DNA from: Thermoguttaceae bacterium | Lineage (GTDB): Bacteria; Planctomycetota; Planctomycetia; Pirellulales; Thermoguttaceae | DNA length: 64,000 nt | NCBI GenBank assembly: GCA_017407125.1 | Contig: JAFQXE010000007.1 | Coordinates: 62,001 to 126,000, forward strand | Direction of reading: 5' to 3' | Part shown: positions 34,328-43,128 of the stretch, piece by piece | Position numbering within the stretch: the stretch's first letter is position 1 | Layout: each line of letters opens with the position of its first letter | The notes under the pieces: generated by a model | Seen by the model: only the letters and a program-made list of their open reading frames with translations | What the model was told of the DNA's origin: nothing | The model's database searches: none | Made by a program: the position numbers and the translations under genes

Positions 34328-35485
34328 TTAAAACAAACTTAAAAACAGTTCCTCGCTTAAATATTTACTTTTAATAAACGATTCCGTTAAATAGACAGGA
34401 TATAAATGATTTGCCCAACGACGGTCAGAACCATAACAAGTTGGATTACGTTCATTGATTAAGTCAGCAGAAATAAAATCAACCAGTTCAGAATCAATTC
34501 CATAGTCCAATTCGTTATCCAGCATGATTTTTTCTACTTTAATAACCCCATCGAATGGTGTTAATGTACGTGATTTATCCCTAATACGTATATACCAAAC
34601 GCCAAAACATACGTCATGACCTGTTATTTCGTTAGAGTATTTTGCAACTGGCGTTCGATAATATAGAGGCAAATTTGCAATATAGTTTGAATTTGGTTTG
34701 CCGGTGTGATCTAAACAACATTCAGGGTTAAATGATTTTGACACGCCAATAACCCATTTATAATTATATTTAATCTTTCTAAGATCTCTAAAGTTTACAT
34801 CTCCTCTAGTCATTGGTTTATACTCTAAAGAACCATCTTTTAATAGAAAATGATTCTGATCAAGTCGCTTTACAAGATCTGCTACCATTTTTTTCTCAGA
34901 TTCTATCATATAATCTTGAATTGTTGCGGTTGCAAAATCCTCTAATTTCTGACGTTCATCTATTGAAGTGCTATAAGTAAGTATTTTAGAAAACTGAATT
35001 TTAAGGTTCTCTAAAATACGGTTTTTGTTGACATTTTTCAAAAGCAAATTGCAATCTGTTTCTTTATCCCAAGAATTAGAAAAGCAAATATCAGGAAGTG
35101 AAATGACAAGTTGTTTTTCATAATCAAATGGTTTCATTCTTTTATTTTCTCGCTTGCAACAAGCTATACCAACTTGTCCAGCAACTACTGGGTATACTTT
35201 TTTATTATATGATATATCATCAACCTTGTATACGCGCCGGGAACCATCGAGAAAAAAAGAAAAAAGAGAACCAGAACCATTGGCAAATCTTGCATCTGCT
35301 TTCTCTTTTAGAGGAACAGCATGTTTATGGTTAGTCGTTTCTCCGGACTCTTTCCATTTCATAACACGATTAAGAGCATCGTCATAATCAAGCGAGGGCA
35401 ATCCTATAGAATCATAGCTATATTTCAAAGTATGGTAACTTTTACCACCAGTTTGTTCAGCTATGGTCTCCATTAATTTTGTCAT
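34328..35485 (-). CDS. NurA-like nuclease
   Basis: A 385-aa protein and first gene of the operon. FFLDGSRRVYKVDD places D80-G81-S82 in the position of the metal-binding aspartate of NurA nucleases. The C-terminal part ends with the NurA-type strand arrangement GVWYIRIRDKS...DGVIKVEKI and LVDFISADLINERNP. The assignment rests on this motif plus the adjacent HerA gene, since NurA and HerA act together as a DNA end-processing complex in archaea and some bacteria. No signal peptide is seen. The start has no clear ribosome site; codon 5 (ATG) is an alternative. The 35486-35690 region upstream is very AT-rich, with several TATAAT-like hexamers, and probably holds the promoter. Confidence 0.68.
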   Translation of the reverse strand: MTKLMETIAEQTGGKSYHTLKYSYDSIGLPSLDYDDALNRVMKWKESGETTNHKHAVPLKEKADARFANGSGSLFSFFLDGSRRVYKVDDISYNKKVYPVVAGQVGIACCKRENKRMKPFDYEKQLVISLPDICFSNSWDKETDCNLLLKNVNKNRILENLKIQFSKILTYSTSIDERQKLEDFATATIQDYMIESEKKMVADLVKRLDQNHFLLKDGSLEYKPMTRGDVNFRDLRKIKYNYKWVIGVSKSFNPECCLDHTGKPNSNYIANLPLYYRTPVAKYSNEITGHDVCFGVWYIRIRDKSRTLTPFDGVIKVEKIMLDNELDYGIDSELVDFISADLINERNPTCYGSDRRWANHLYPVYLTESFIKSKYLSEELFLSLF

Positions 35486-35699
35486 GACTTAAGAAAATAA
35501 CAACTCTTAAATTGAAAATTATTTTGTTATAAATTTATGGAAAAATATAACCTTAATACTATGTTTTTTATTATAACTTTATTATATATATAGCAAGGGG
35601 GAGGTTCCATTTTTTGAATAAAATTATTTTACAGATTTGTTGGAAAGGTTTATTATTTAATAATATAGCAAAAATTTAAAATGTTACAGATTCAAATTA

Positions 35700-36283
35700 T
35701 AAGGGAGCCTTGTTGCCGGCGTAACAAAGAAACTGCAGCGGGCGAAGACGCCCGCGAACCAGCGGGGCGGAAGGGCTTTCCACGTTCTCAAGATTTTCAA
35801 GGCTTCCGCATTTCTTGACGGCTTGCGCCGTCAAGTCGGCGCCCGGGGACGGGCTACATCCAGGGGAGGTTTTCGGCTACGTCGTTTTGGAATGCACGCT
35901 TCGAACAAAGCGTAACTACGTTCGCTTTGCGAACTCCGTTACCGCCTTCCATTTCCGTGGGTTAAAACCCACGGCTATTAAAATTGAACCGCTACGCGGT
36001 TCTAGCTGAACGCTTCGCGTCTGTTTTTTTCTTTGCGAACTTTGCGTTCTTTGCGGCTTAAAATTATAGCGGGCGTATCGTCCGCCCTTGAAAAAACTTT
36101 CGGTCGCCAGCAAGCTGGCTCCCTATTGTAGAAGTTTTTTCAAGGTAAATAATATGAGGGGAAAACCTTTTTTGAAAAAAAAGTTCTTCCCCTCAAACTC
36201 CCCTTTCCAAAAAACTTTAGTAAGGGGCGAAAATTTAGTATTAGAAATAATCAAAGCGACCAACGGGAGCGGCGCCTCGCCGC
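35700..36283. repeat. Intergenic mosaic, D-type then copy 4 (A-B-C)
   Basis: A D-type mosaic spans about 35700-36065, with GGCGAAGACGCCCGCGAACC, CTTGACGGCTTGCGCCGTCAAG (perfect hairpin), GTGGGTTAAAACCCAC, AACCGCTACGCGGTT and TTTGCGTTCTTTGCGGC. Module A (36087-36144), module B (about 36151-36226) and a shortened C (about 36237-36283) follow. The AT-rich gap before it (35486-35699) has no gene. Confidence 0.85.
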
Positions 36284-36288
36284 CAAAA

Positions 36289-37644
36289 TTAATCCAATCG
36301 GTATTCGCCGCGATACTGCGGTTTAACCAGCAGTTCCATGGCTTCTTTGCCCTTCGGATTGTTCGTAATCTTCATGTTGGCAGCGTCCCATTCGACCAGT
36401 TCTCCTTTGACGCCAGCTTCCGGCGCGCCGTAGACAGCGAGGTTGCCCAGCAGAATTGTTTCGGTCAGTTTGCCAGCGTAGGTAATAAAATTGGAATGCG
36501 CCGGTTTGGAATCGAATCCGCCTTTGATGTGATTGACCCATTCCTGGAAGTGCCCCGGAGAGGCTTCCCATTCCAGGTCTTTCGGCATTTCGACCTTTTC
36601 TTTCGTGTCGGCTTTGTACATCTCAATGTGATCGCTATGGTCGCCGCCAGCAACCATAATGACCTTCGTTCCGAAAATACAGGAACCGGTGTTGGGCAAC
36701 TGAGCAAACCCTGCAAGTTTTTCAGCCGGCATCTTCTTTCCGCCGTCATACCAGAACGCCTTGACCGCTTTGCGTTCTGCCGTTTCCGGGAACTGGAATT
36801 CAATAATGCTCCATTGTGGGAACGTTTCGTAATTGTGCCCCGAGGTGGTGGCGACAACGGAAGACGGGTCTGCCAGCTTGCAAGCGGAATAGGGCATATT
36901 GAACGTGTGACAAGCCATGTCGCCCAGAGCGCCGGTGCCGAAATCCCAGTATCCGCGCCATGAGAACGGATGATAGCCGTCGCCATAGGGACGTTCCGGA
37001 GCAACGCCCAGCCATCGTTCCCAATCGAGGAATTCCGGAACCGGTTTCGGCGCTGGGCGTCCGCCGCCTTGCGGCCAAATCGGACGGTTCGTCCAAACGT
37101 GAGCTTCGAGCAGATCGCCAAGGAATCCGGTTTTACAAAGGGCTTCGCAAATGCGAAGGCTGTTATAGGCGGTTCCGTGGTTGCCCATCTGAGTGCAGCA
37201 TCTGTTTTCAGCAGCGACTTTCGCCATCAAACGAGCCTCATAGATAGTGCGAGTCAGCGGTTTCTGGCAGAAACAGTGTTTGCCAAGACGCATGCCCATC
37301 AGGCAGGCGGGGGCGTGCATGTGGTCAGGAGTCGAGCAGGTGAACGCGTCAATCTTGTCGCCCATCTTGTCGAACATTTCGCGGAAGTCGGCGAATTCGG
37401 CAGCGTTTGTGTAACGTTTCAGAGCGCCGCGGCGTTTATTGGCGTCTGTATCGCAAATTGCAACCAGATTGCCGGAGTTCGCTGCGTCTGCTGTATCAGA
37501 AGCTCCTTTGCCGGAAACGCCAATAGCGGCGAAGTTAATCTTTTCGTTCGGCGATTCGCCAGAAGCGAGATTGTGCATCAAAATGACGCCCGCGCCTGCA
37601 ACGGCCGTGGACTTCAAAAAGTTACGACGTGTAGTCTTTAACAT
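36289..37644 (-). CDS. Tat-exported Gfo/Idh/MocA-family oxidoreductase
   Basis: About 451 aa, with a twin-arginine signal (LKTTRRNFLKSTAVAGAGV). The Rossmann segment is INFAAIGVSGKGASD. The family EKP motif is changed to QKP (CFCQKPLTRT), keeping the lysine. The middle region (WGYWDFGTGALGDMACHTFN is the mature fold signature) is as in other planctomycete family members. The start at 37644 is set by AAAAGGAGTTTTTCC upstream; a longer frame runs into repeat DNA. It lies on the same strand as a CE15 esterase, a glycosidase and an aldo/keto reductase, so a sugar or uronate substrate is plausible. Confidence 0.88.
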   Translation of the reverse strand: MLKTTRRNFLKSTAVAGAGVILMHNLASGESPNEKINFAAIGVSGKGASDTADAANSGNLVAICDTDANKRRGALKRYTNAAEFADFREMFDKMGDKIDAFTCSTPDHMHAPACLMGMRLGKHCFCQKPLTRTIYEARLMAKVAAENRCCTQMGNHGTAYNSLRICEALCKTGFLGDLLEAHVWTNRPIWPQGGGRPAPKPVPEFLDWERWLGVAPERPYGDGYHPFSWRGYWDFGTGALGDMACHTFNMPYSACKLADPSSVVATTSGHNYETFPQWSIIEFQFPETAERKAVKAFWYDGGKKMPAEKLAGFAQLPNTGSCIFGTKVIMVAGGDHSDHIEMYKADTKEKVEMPKDLEWEASPGHFQEWVNHIKGGFDSKPAHSNFITYAGKLTETILLGNLAVYGAPEAGVKGELVEWDAANMKITNNPKGKEAMELLVKPQYRGEYRLD

Positions 37645-37739
37645 GGAAAAACTCCTTTTAGTTAAAATATAATAATGAAAATTTAAGTAACCAACTTTCG
37701 GAGTGCGGGAGCATAGCTCCCGCTTTCGTACTTGACGGC

Positions 37740-38030
37740 TTGCCGTCAAGTTTAATGTGGTATTTCACCCTTCGAACAAAGCGTAACTGCGTTCGCCTCG
37801 CGAACTCCGTTACCGTCTTCCATTTCCGTGGGTTAAAACCCACGGCTATTAAAATTGAACCGCTACGCGGTTCTAGTTGAACGCTTCGCGTCTGTTTTTT
37901 TCCTTTGCGAACTTTGTGTTCTTTGTGATTAAAATAACTTTGCGGACTTTGCGAACTTTGCGTGAGGATTCTTCGGCGGCAGGGGACTGCCGCGATCCGG
38001 GCTTATCCAAGTCGTTTAGCAGTCCCCGAA
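37740..38030. repeat. D-type intergenic mosaic
   Basis: GTGGGTTAAAACCCAC, AACCGCTACGCGGTT, AACGCTTCGCG and TTTGCGAACTTTGTGTTC units, then GGCGGCAGGGGACTGCCGC. It is nearly identical in order to 35900-36065. It ends directly at the stop of the CE15 esterase gene. Confidence 0.8.
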
Positions 38031-39347
38031 CTACTTCAGATATTTATCTGCAAAGTCCATGTACCGTTCCCAGTCCCAGGGCGTGATGTCGTGTTTGCCG
38101 GTGCGAACGTGATAATGAATGATTCCGCCGACGGGATTGTCCAGAGACGGCATTTTGGGCGGGGCGACGTCGCTGCCAAGCGGGTTTTCGTAAAACAGTT
38201 TGTATACCGGTTCTGCGTAACAGGCGGCAAGGTACTCGCCTTTCGGGTCAGCCCAAATATCTAACGAGGCGGATGCAACGTAAACAGGACGCGGCGCCTG
38301 TAACGCGATTAACTCGTGCATATCAAAGGGCATTTCGTTCTCTTTGTCTACGTATTTAAATAAGTTGTCGCAAAACCAGAATGAGTGATAGTCGTTTCTC
38401 AAAATACGCATTCCCGCTCCAACAGGGCGACGAAATAACGACGCGCCGCCTTCTCCTGATTCGTTGGAAATAACTAGCGCAAAACGTTCGTCAGACGCCC
38501 CTGCCCATAAGGCGGTTTTGCCCAATCGGGAATGTCCGATAACGGCGACTTTCGTTCCGTCAATATCAGGGTCAGTTTGCAAGTAATCCAAAGCGCAAGA
38601 CAATCCCCACGCCCACATGGAAATCGCGTTCCATTCCGAACCGTCTTTAACTTCTTTTTGAGGGAACAGCGTTGCAACGCCGCTTTTAGTATATTCGCTT
38701 ATCGCGTCTGGGGCGATTTCGCCCATGTACAGAGTGCAAAGAGCGTAACCGCGGTTGATAATCTGGTCAATAGGCCAACGACTACGCAAACGCTCCTGAT
38801 ATTTGCCGCGGCTCTTTTCCGTTGACTTGTTATTGACTCGTCCCTCTTTAGGTTCATTAGGAACCCACGCTTCCGTTATGGTAACGTCTTCTTCCTCTGT
38901 TACAGTATGATTTCCGCGGAAATTCAATCCCAGGAATGCGGGGACTTTCTTTCCTTCCGGGCGGTCGTTGGGAACGTAAATCAACATGCGGGCTTTGACG
39001 CCGTCCGGCTGACCGTTGAAGTTAATCACGACTTCTTTTCTGGTCGCCTTGCCGTTGAGGGCGTCTTTTTTCACGTTCTCGACGGTAAAGGTCATGGTTT
39101 CAAACTTGGGAGGCAGGACGCCGTAAACGCCTTCGGCAAACATCTTGTAAATTTCCGGACGTCGAACGGTTTTCCACTGCTGGGTGGTTGTAATCTTCGT
39201 ACCGTCGTTTGCCGTCAGCGGGTCTGGCAGAGTGTATTCCGGAACCGGAACCGGGTCAAAATGCGGATCGCGTTCCCCCTGAGCGCAAGCGACTGAACAA
39301 ACAACAACGGCTGCAATCAATGCAAATGTTTTATTCAAAACTGACAT
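38031..39347 (-). CDS. Glucuronoyl esterase (CE15), secreted
   Basis: A 438-aa exported esterase with a signal peptide at about 1-22 (NKTFALIAAVVVCSVACA). The alpha/beta-hydrolase core carries nucleophile S273 in VIGHSRLGKTALW, a glutamate in SNESGEGGAS (E296) and H419 in TGKHDITPWDWE. The GHSRxGK elbow is diagnostic of CE15 4-O-methyl-glucuronoyl methylesterases, which cut ester links between lignin and glucuronoxylan. The length is normal for the family. It sits between a Tat oxidoreductase and a six-hairpin glycosidase on the same strand, suggesting a hemicellulose-directed gene set, although repeat mosaics separate the genes. Confidence 0.9.
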   Translation of the reverse strand: MSVLNKTFALIAAVVVCSVACAQGERDPHFDPVPVPEYTLPDPLTANDGTKITTTQQWKTVRRPEIYKMFAEGVYGVLPPKFETMTFTVENVKKDALNGKATRKEVVINFNGQPDGVKARMLIYVPNDRPEGKKVPAFLGLNFRGNHTVTEEEDVTITEAWVPNEPKEGRVNNKSTEKSRGKYQERLRSRWPIDQIINRGYALCTLYMGEIAPDAISEYTKSGVATLFPQKEVKDGSEWNAISMWAWGLSCALDYLQTDPDIDGTKVAVIGHSRLGKTALWAGASDERFALVISNESGEGGASLFRRPVGAGMRILRNDYHSFWFCDNLFKYVDKENEMPFDMHELIALQAPRPVYVASASLDIWADPKGEYLAACYAEPVYKLFYENPLGSDVAPPKMPSLDNPVGGIIHYHVRTGKHDITPWDWERYMDFADKYLK

Positions 39348-39389
39348 GAATCGTTCCTTTGTAGTTAAGTTTGGAAAATATATACTAAA

Positions 39390-39700
39390 GCGACCAACGG
39401 GAGCGTCGCCTTTCCGCTTAACTTGAAAAAACTTTCGGTCGCCAGCAAGCTGGCTCCCTGTTAGGGAAGTTTTTTCAAGTTTAATTAAGAGGGAAAACCT
39501 TTTTTGAAAAAAAGGTTCTTCCCCTCAAACTCCCCTTTCCAAAAAACTTTAGTAAGGGGAGGAAAACAAAGTATTAGCAATAATCAAAGCGACCAACGGG
39601 AGCGATTATCGGCAGGCGCGCGGTAGCGCGGACAGGGAGCGGCGCCTCGCCGCCAATCGGCGAAAATCCGTCTAATCCGTAAAATCCGTGTGCGGACTGA
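39390..39700. repeat. Intergenic mosaic repeat, copy 5 (C-A-B-C plus E)
   Basis: Short C (39390-39410), A (39422-39479, TTGAAAAAACTTTCGG to AAGTTTTTTCAAG), B (about 39487-39560), C (about 39571-39654), then an E segment (AATCCGTCTAATCCGTAAAA, about 39664). No gene is seen here. Confidence 0.87.
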
Positions 39701-39729
39701 CCCGCGCATAACCATTGGGCGTCTCGCCG

Positions 39730-41859
39730 CTACGGCGCGGGCTTAAACCCTTCTGCTTTTATATACCACTGACCGTTTCGCGGGAATCCGGGGGCTTCGC
39801 CTTTGGATCGGTCAACTTCCGGCGCGCCGTCCCAGCCGCCAGCCATCATGCCGATCGTGTACAGCAGACCTCCGTTTCCCGGCAGGTACGGACACGGGTT
39901 GTTCGCGTTGACGCCGCGCAGGTCGTAGGCGTTTCTCGGGCTTTTATGAAGCAGTATCTCGACAGCGATCTCTGTCTCGCCGGTTCTCGCCGCGCACATG
40001 GCAGTCCAGGGGAAATCCCAGCCCCAAACGCGGTCCCAACGCCATGTTTGATAAACCTTCTTCACGGTTCGCCGCGACGTTTCCGGTTCCACGCCTTCTG
40101 TCGGCGGGATCATTCCATAAACGCCGACAACGTTCGGATGTTCCCAGTTCAAGCGTTCGTATGAATCGAGCCATTCGGCGGAATGAATCCAGACGGTTTC
40201 GTTCTCTGGAAGTCCCGGCAGAGTCGGGAGAGGCGCAAGATTATCTGCGATCTCGTCCCATTCTTTAACGCGATCTTTTCCCATGCGTTCCCGCCAGAGG
40301 TTAGCTTCGCGCAGAGCAAAACGCCAGTACGCCAGGTCGAACGCGCTGTCACGCGTAATTCCGGTTTCGCTCGGAGGCATGACCGGATCCAAATGCCAGA
40401 CGCCTGACTCGTCCTTCGTCGGATACGAAGCCATGTATTTCGCGGTTTCGTCGAGGATTTTCGCCCAGCGGTCGAGCGTTGCCTGAGTCGGGCGGTTTCG
40501 GTACTCGAGTTCTGCGAAAATCATCGGATGCGGCTCTTTCCAAAGCAGAACCTGGTTCCCGACCCATGGCGCAGTGCGGCTTTCCGGTCCGGTTGCTTTC
40601 TGCCACTGAGCGCCGTCGTAACCAAGCTGACGGGCAAGCTGTTTTGCGATGGGAAGGTTCTTTTTGTAACTGTTCAGCGCCCGGTCCGACAGTTCCAGCC
40701 GATCCCAAAGCGCGTAGTGCGCCAGGTGCCAGTAAATCATTTCGCCGTGGTATCGACCGCCCCATGGATCCGTTCCAAGCAGACCCGTTTCAGGAGGCGG
40801 ATAACTTCCGGCAGAGTTCGTTCTCATGAGGTACTGCGAAAGTACGATTCGGCGTTCCAATTCCTTCCAGCGCGGGTCTTTGCTCAGCGATAGATCGATA
40901 GCCGCGCCGGACTTCCAGAACTTTTCCCACGCTGCGGCAGTTTGAACTTTCAAGTCTTCAAACGACTGAAGAGCCGCCCTTTCAATTTTCGGCAATCCGT
41001 CATAAAACGCGCAGGCGAATTCGCAGACGTTTCCGTTTGCTGTAATCGTCAGTTCGTGACGCTCCGTGTTGATTTCCATGGTGCAGCTTTCCGCGCAGTC
41101 TACACAAACCGTGTAGTTGAAATCGTCGACTTTGCGCTGGAGTTGAGCTGAATGCGATGCGTTCCCTGTAACAACCTGGGTTGTGTGTTTCTCTGGAACG
41201 GTGAAGTCGCCGGAATAGCGCGCCATCCTGGTAGTCGGATATGGGAAATCTATCGAAACAGCGATTTTCCCCTGAGCGATTAGCGGGGATTCAATCCGAG
41301 CGCAGACGCAGTCCGAATCCATTCTTACGAGCGTTTCGACTCGAACAGGGACGCCGTCGAGCTGAAACGCCGTCGTATGCAGACCCGTCCAGAGGTCAAG
41401 GCGCCGCTTGACGTTTTGAATTTCAGAATCCGCGATCGGCTCAAAGGAGGAAGCGTCTACAACGCGAACGAGACGGATTCTGCCCAGATCGGCGCGGTGC
41501 GGATTCTGGCGAAGCCAATTACGCAGAGGTTCTTTTTCTGGCGTGAACGAATTATCGCCCTCATGCGGCTTGTTGCGTCCCTGCTGAAACGTACCCGTCG
41601 GGGGAACGTCAGCGGGAGTAAATCCTTTGGGCAGCGGGAACGAATGCCAGCCCCAGTGAGACATCGTATTCCCGCGCGTCGTCTGCAGTCCCGTCCGGTC
41701 GACGTTAAAACAGAACTCGCCGTTTCCCAGCGGAATCTCCAGGTTTACCTCGTTGCTGGTAATGGCGTGACGACCAACGACCGCGCAACGGTCAATCGGC
41801 TCCGCAAAAAGCGACGATGAAAACGCGCATAACAAAAGGACAAAAGAAATCTTTTTCAT
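39730..41859 (-). CDS. Secreted six-hairpin glycosidase-like protein
   Basis: A 709-aa exported protein; signal peptide at 1-19 (KKISFVLLLCAFSSSLFA). An N-terminal beta-sandwich (about 25-290) is followed by an (alpha/alpha)6 barrel (about 325-680) that includes TDPWGGRYHGEMIYWHLAHY (364-383), with E373 a candidate catalytic residue. This plan is that of GH65/GH95-like families (phosphorylases, fucosidases and relatives). The family member and substrate cannot be fixed by eye. It is neighboured by an aldo/keto reductase 51 nt downstream in sequence (upstream in transcription), likely the same regulon. Confidence 0.78.
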   Translation of the reverse strand: MKKISFVLLLCAFSSSLFAEPIDRCAVVGRHAITSNEVNLEIPLGNGEFCFNVDRTGLQTTRGNTMSHWGWHSFPLPKGFTPADVPPTGTFQQGRNKPHEGDNSFTPEKEPLRNWLRQNPHRADLGRIRLVRVVDASSFEPIADSEIQNVKRRLDLWTGLHTTAFQLDGVPVRVETLVRMDSDCVCARIESPLIAQGKIAVSIDFPYPTTRMARYSGDFTVPEKHTTQVVTGNASHSAQLQRKVDDFNYTVCVDCAESCTMEINTERHELTITANGNVCEFACAFYDGLPKIERAALQSFEDLKVQTAAAWEKFWKSGAAIDLSLSKDPRWKELERRIVLSQYLMRTNSAGSYPPPETGLLGTDPWGGRYHGEMIYWHLAHYALWDRLELSDRALNSYKKNLPIAKQLARQLGYDGAQWQKATGPESRTAPWVGNQVLLWKEPHPMIFAELEYRNRPTQATLDRWAKILDETAKYMASYPTKDESGVWHLDPVMPPSETGITRDSAFDLAYWRFALREANLWRERMGKDRVKEWDEIADNLAPLPTLPGLPENETVWIHSAEWLDSYERLNWEHPNVVGVYGMIPPTEGVEPETSRRTVKKVYQTWRWDRVWGWDFPWTAMCAARTGETEIAVEILLHKSPRNAYDLRGVNANNPCPYLPGNGGLLYTIGMMAGGWDGAPEVDRSKGEAPGFPRNGQWYIKAEGFKPAP

Positions 41860-41911
41860 TTCTTATAAGCTATCGTAGGGAATATAAGCGACTGCAGAGT
41901 GTCCGGATGCT

Positions 41912-42778
41912 TCAATCCGCCAGACCGCGCCACTCCGTTACAAACTGTTTGGCGACAGCGCCGGCGTGGTGGTCGAAGAAGAGACTCTTGTCGGCGTCAA
42001 GCGTTTCGATGGCGGCGATTTCGTCCGCAGCAAGCGAGAAGCCAAGAACGTCGAGGTTTTCGCGCATCCGGTCAGCGTGCGTTGTTTTGGGGATAACGAT
42101 TATGCCCTTCTCAAGGAGAAATCTCAGCGCGATCTGCGCGATAGACTTGCCGTGCGCTTTGCCGATCTCCGCGAGAACCGGGTTCGTAAAGAAGCCGTTC
42201 TTTCCCTCGGCAAGCGGTCCCCACGCCATCAAGCGGCAGTTCAGTTCGTCCAGGAACGGACGGAGAGTCTTGCGCTGCTGGAATACGTGCGTTTCCATCT
42301 GGTTTACCATCGGGGCGATTTCGTTGTTGACAGCAAGATCTACGATGTGGTCGGCGAAGAAATTGCTCACGCCGATGGCGCGGCATTTGCCGGCTTTATA
42401 AGCCTTTTCAAGGGCGCGCCAGGCGCCGTAGCGGTCGCAGAAGGGCTGGTGCAGGAGCATCAGATCCACGTAGTCTGTATTAAGGCGGCGAAGCGACTCG
42501 TCGAGCGCTTCTGTCGTCCGGACGTCGCCGTAGTTGGAAATCCAGATCTTGGAGACCAGGAAGACCTCCTCACGCTTCAGACCGCTTTTGGCGACGCCGG
42601 CGCCAACGCCTTCTTCGTTCTTGTAGACCTGTGCGGTATCGATCATTCGGTAACCGGCGCGGAGAGCTTCTGTAACACACAGTTCCGTCTCAATGGGTGA
42701 AATCTGATATACGCCGTAGCCGATTTGCGGCATTTCGACGCCGTTCGCGAGTGTGATGGTTGGAATTGTAGTATTCAT
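41912..42778 (-). CDS. Aldo/keto reductase
   Basis: A 288-aa cytoplasmic NADPH-dependent carbonyl reductase. The catalytic tetrad D47 (MIDTAQVY), Y52, K77 (LVSKIWI) and H110 (MLLHQPF) is complete. The NADP pocket IPKTTHADRMRENLDVLGF is near the C-terminus. The length is typical. The substrate is unknown; the neighbours suggest a sugar aldehyde. No ribosome site is obvious. It is the first gene, in transcription order, of the minus-strand glycan-related set. Confidence 0.92.
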   Translation of the reverse strand: MNTTIPTITLANGVEMPQIGYGVYQISPIETELCVTEALRAGYRMIDTAQVYKNEEGVGAGVAKSGLKREEVFLVSKIWISNYGDVRTTEALDESLRRLNTDYVDLMLLHQPFCDRYGAWRALEKAYKAGKCRAIGVSNFFADHIVDLAVNNEIAPMVNQMETHVFQQRKTLRPFLDELNCRLMAWGPLAEGKNGFFTNPVLAEIGKAHGKSIAQIALRFLLEKGIIVIPKTTHADRMRENLDVLGFSLAADEIAAIETLDADKSLFFDHHAGAVAKQFVTEWRGLAD

Positions 42779-42829
42779 GGTTAGTTTAACTTCAGGTTTT
42801 CGTGGATTTCATGTAAAAATGCGGGCGAA

Positions 42830-43010
42830 GACGCGCGAGAACGGACAGGTCCGCTCACAGCCATTGAGGAGACAGGGGACTGCCGCATGTCGGAGTGCGG
42901 GAGCATAGCTCCCGCTTTCGTACTTGACGGCTTGCCGTCAAGCGGCGAGGCGCCGCCCCCAGTCCGCGCTACCGCGCGTTTGCCAATAATCGCTCCTGTT
43001 GGTCGCTTGC
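42830..43010. repeat. D-type hairpins and inverted module C (copy 8)
   Basis: A GCGGGAGCATAGCTCCCGC hairpin, CTTGACGGCTTGCCGTCAAG (perfect hairpin), then C in reverse (GGCGAGGCGCCGCC, GCGCTACCGCGCG and CGCTCCTGTTGGTCGC), with no A or B. No gene is seen between 42779 and 43128. Confidence 0.75.
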
Positions 43011-43128
43011 CTACTTGACACTAATAGAATTTGTTTTCTGTATCAAGCTACGCTTGACGATTAGAGCGATTCTATTTATTAAAAAAGCGAGAGTTCCGCT
43101 TACGCTTCCCTCTCGCACTCCGAAAATG

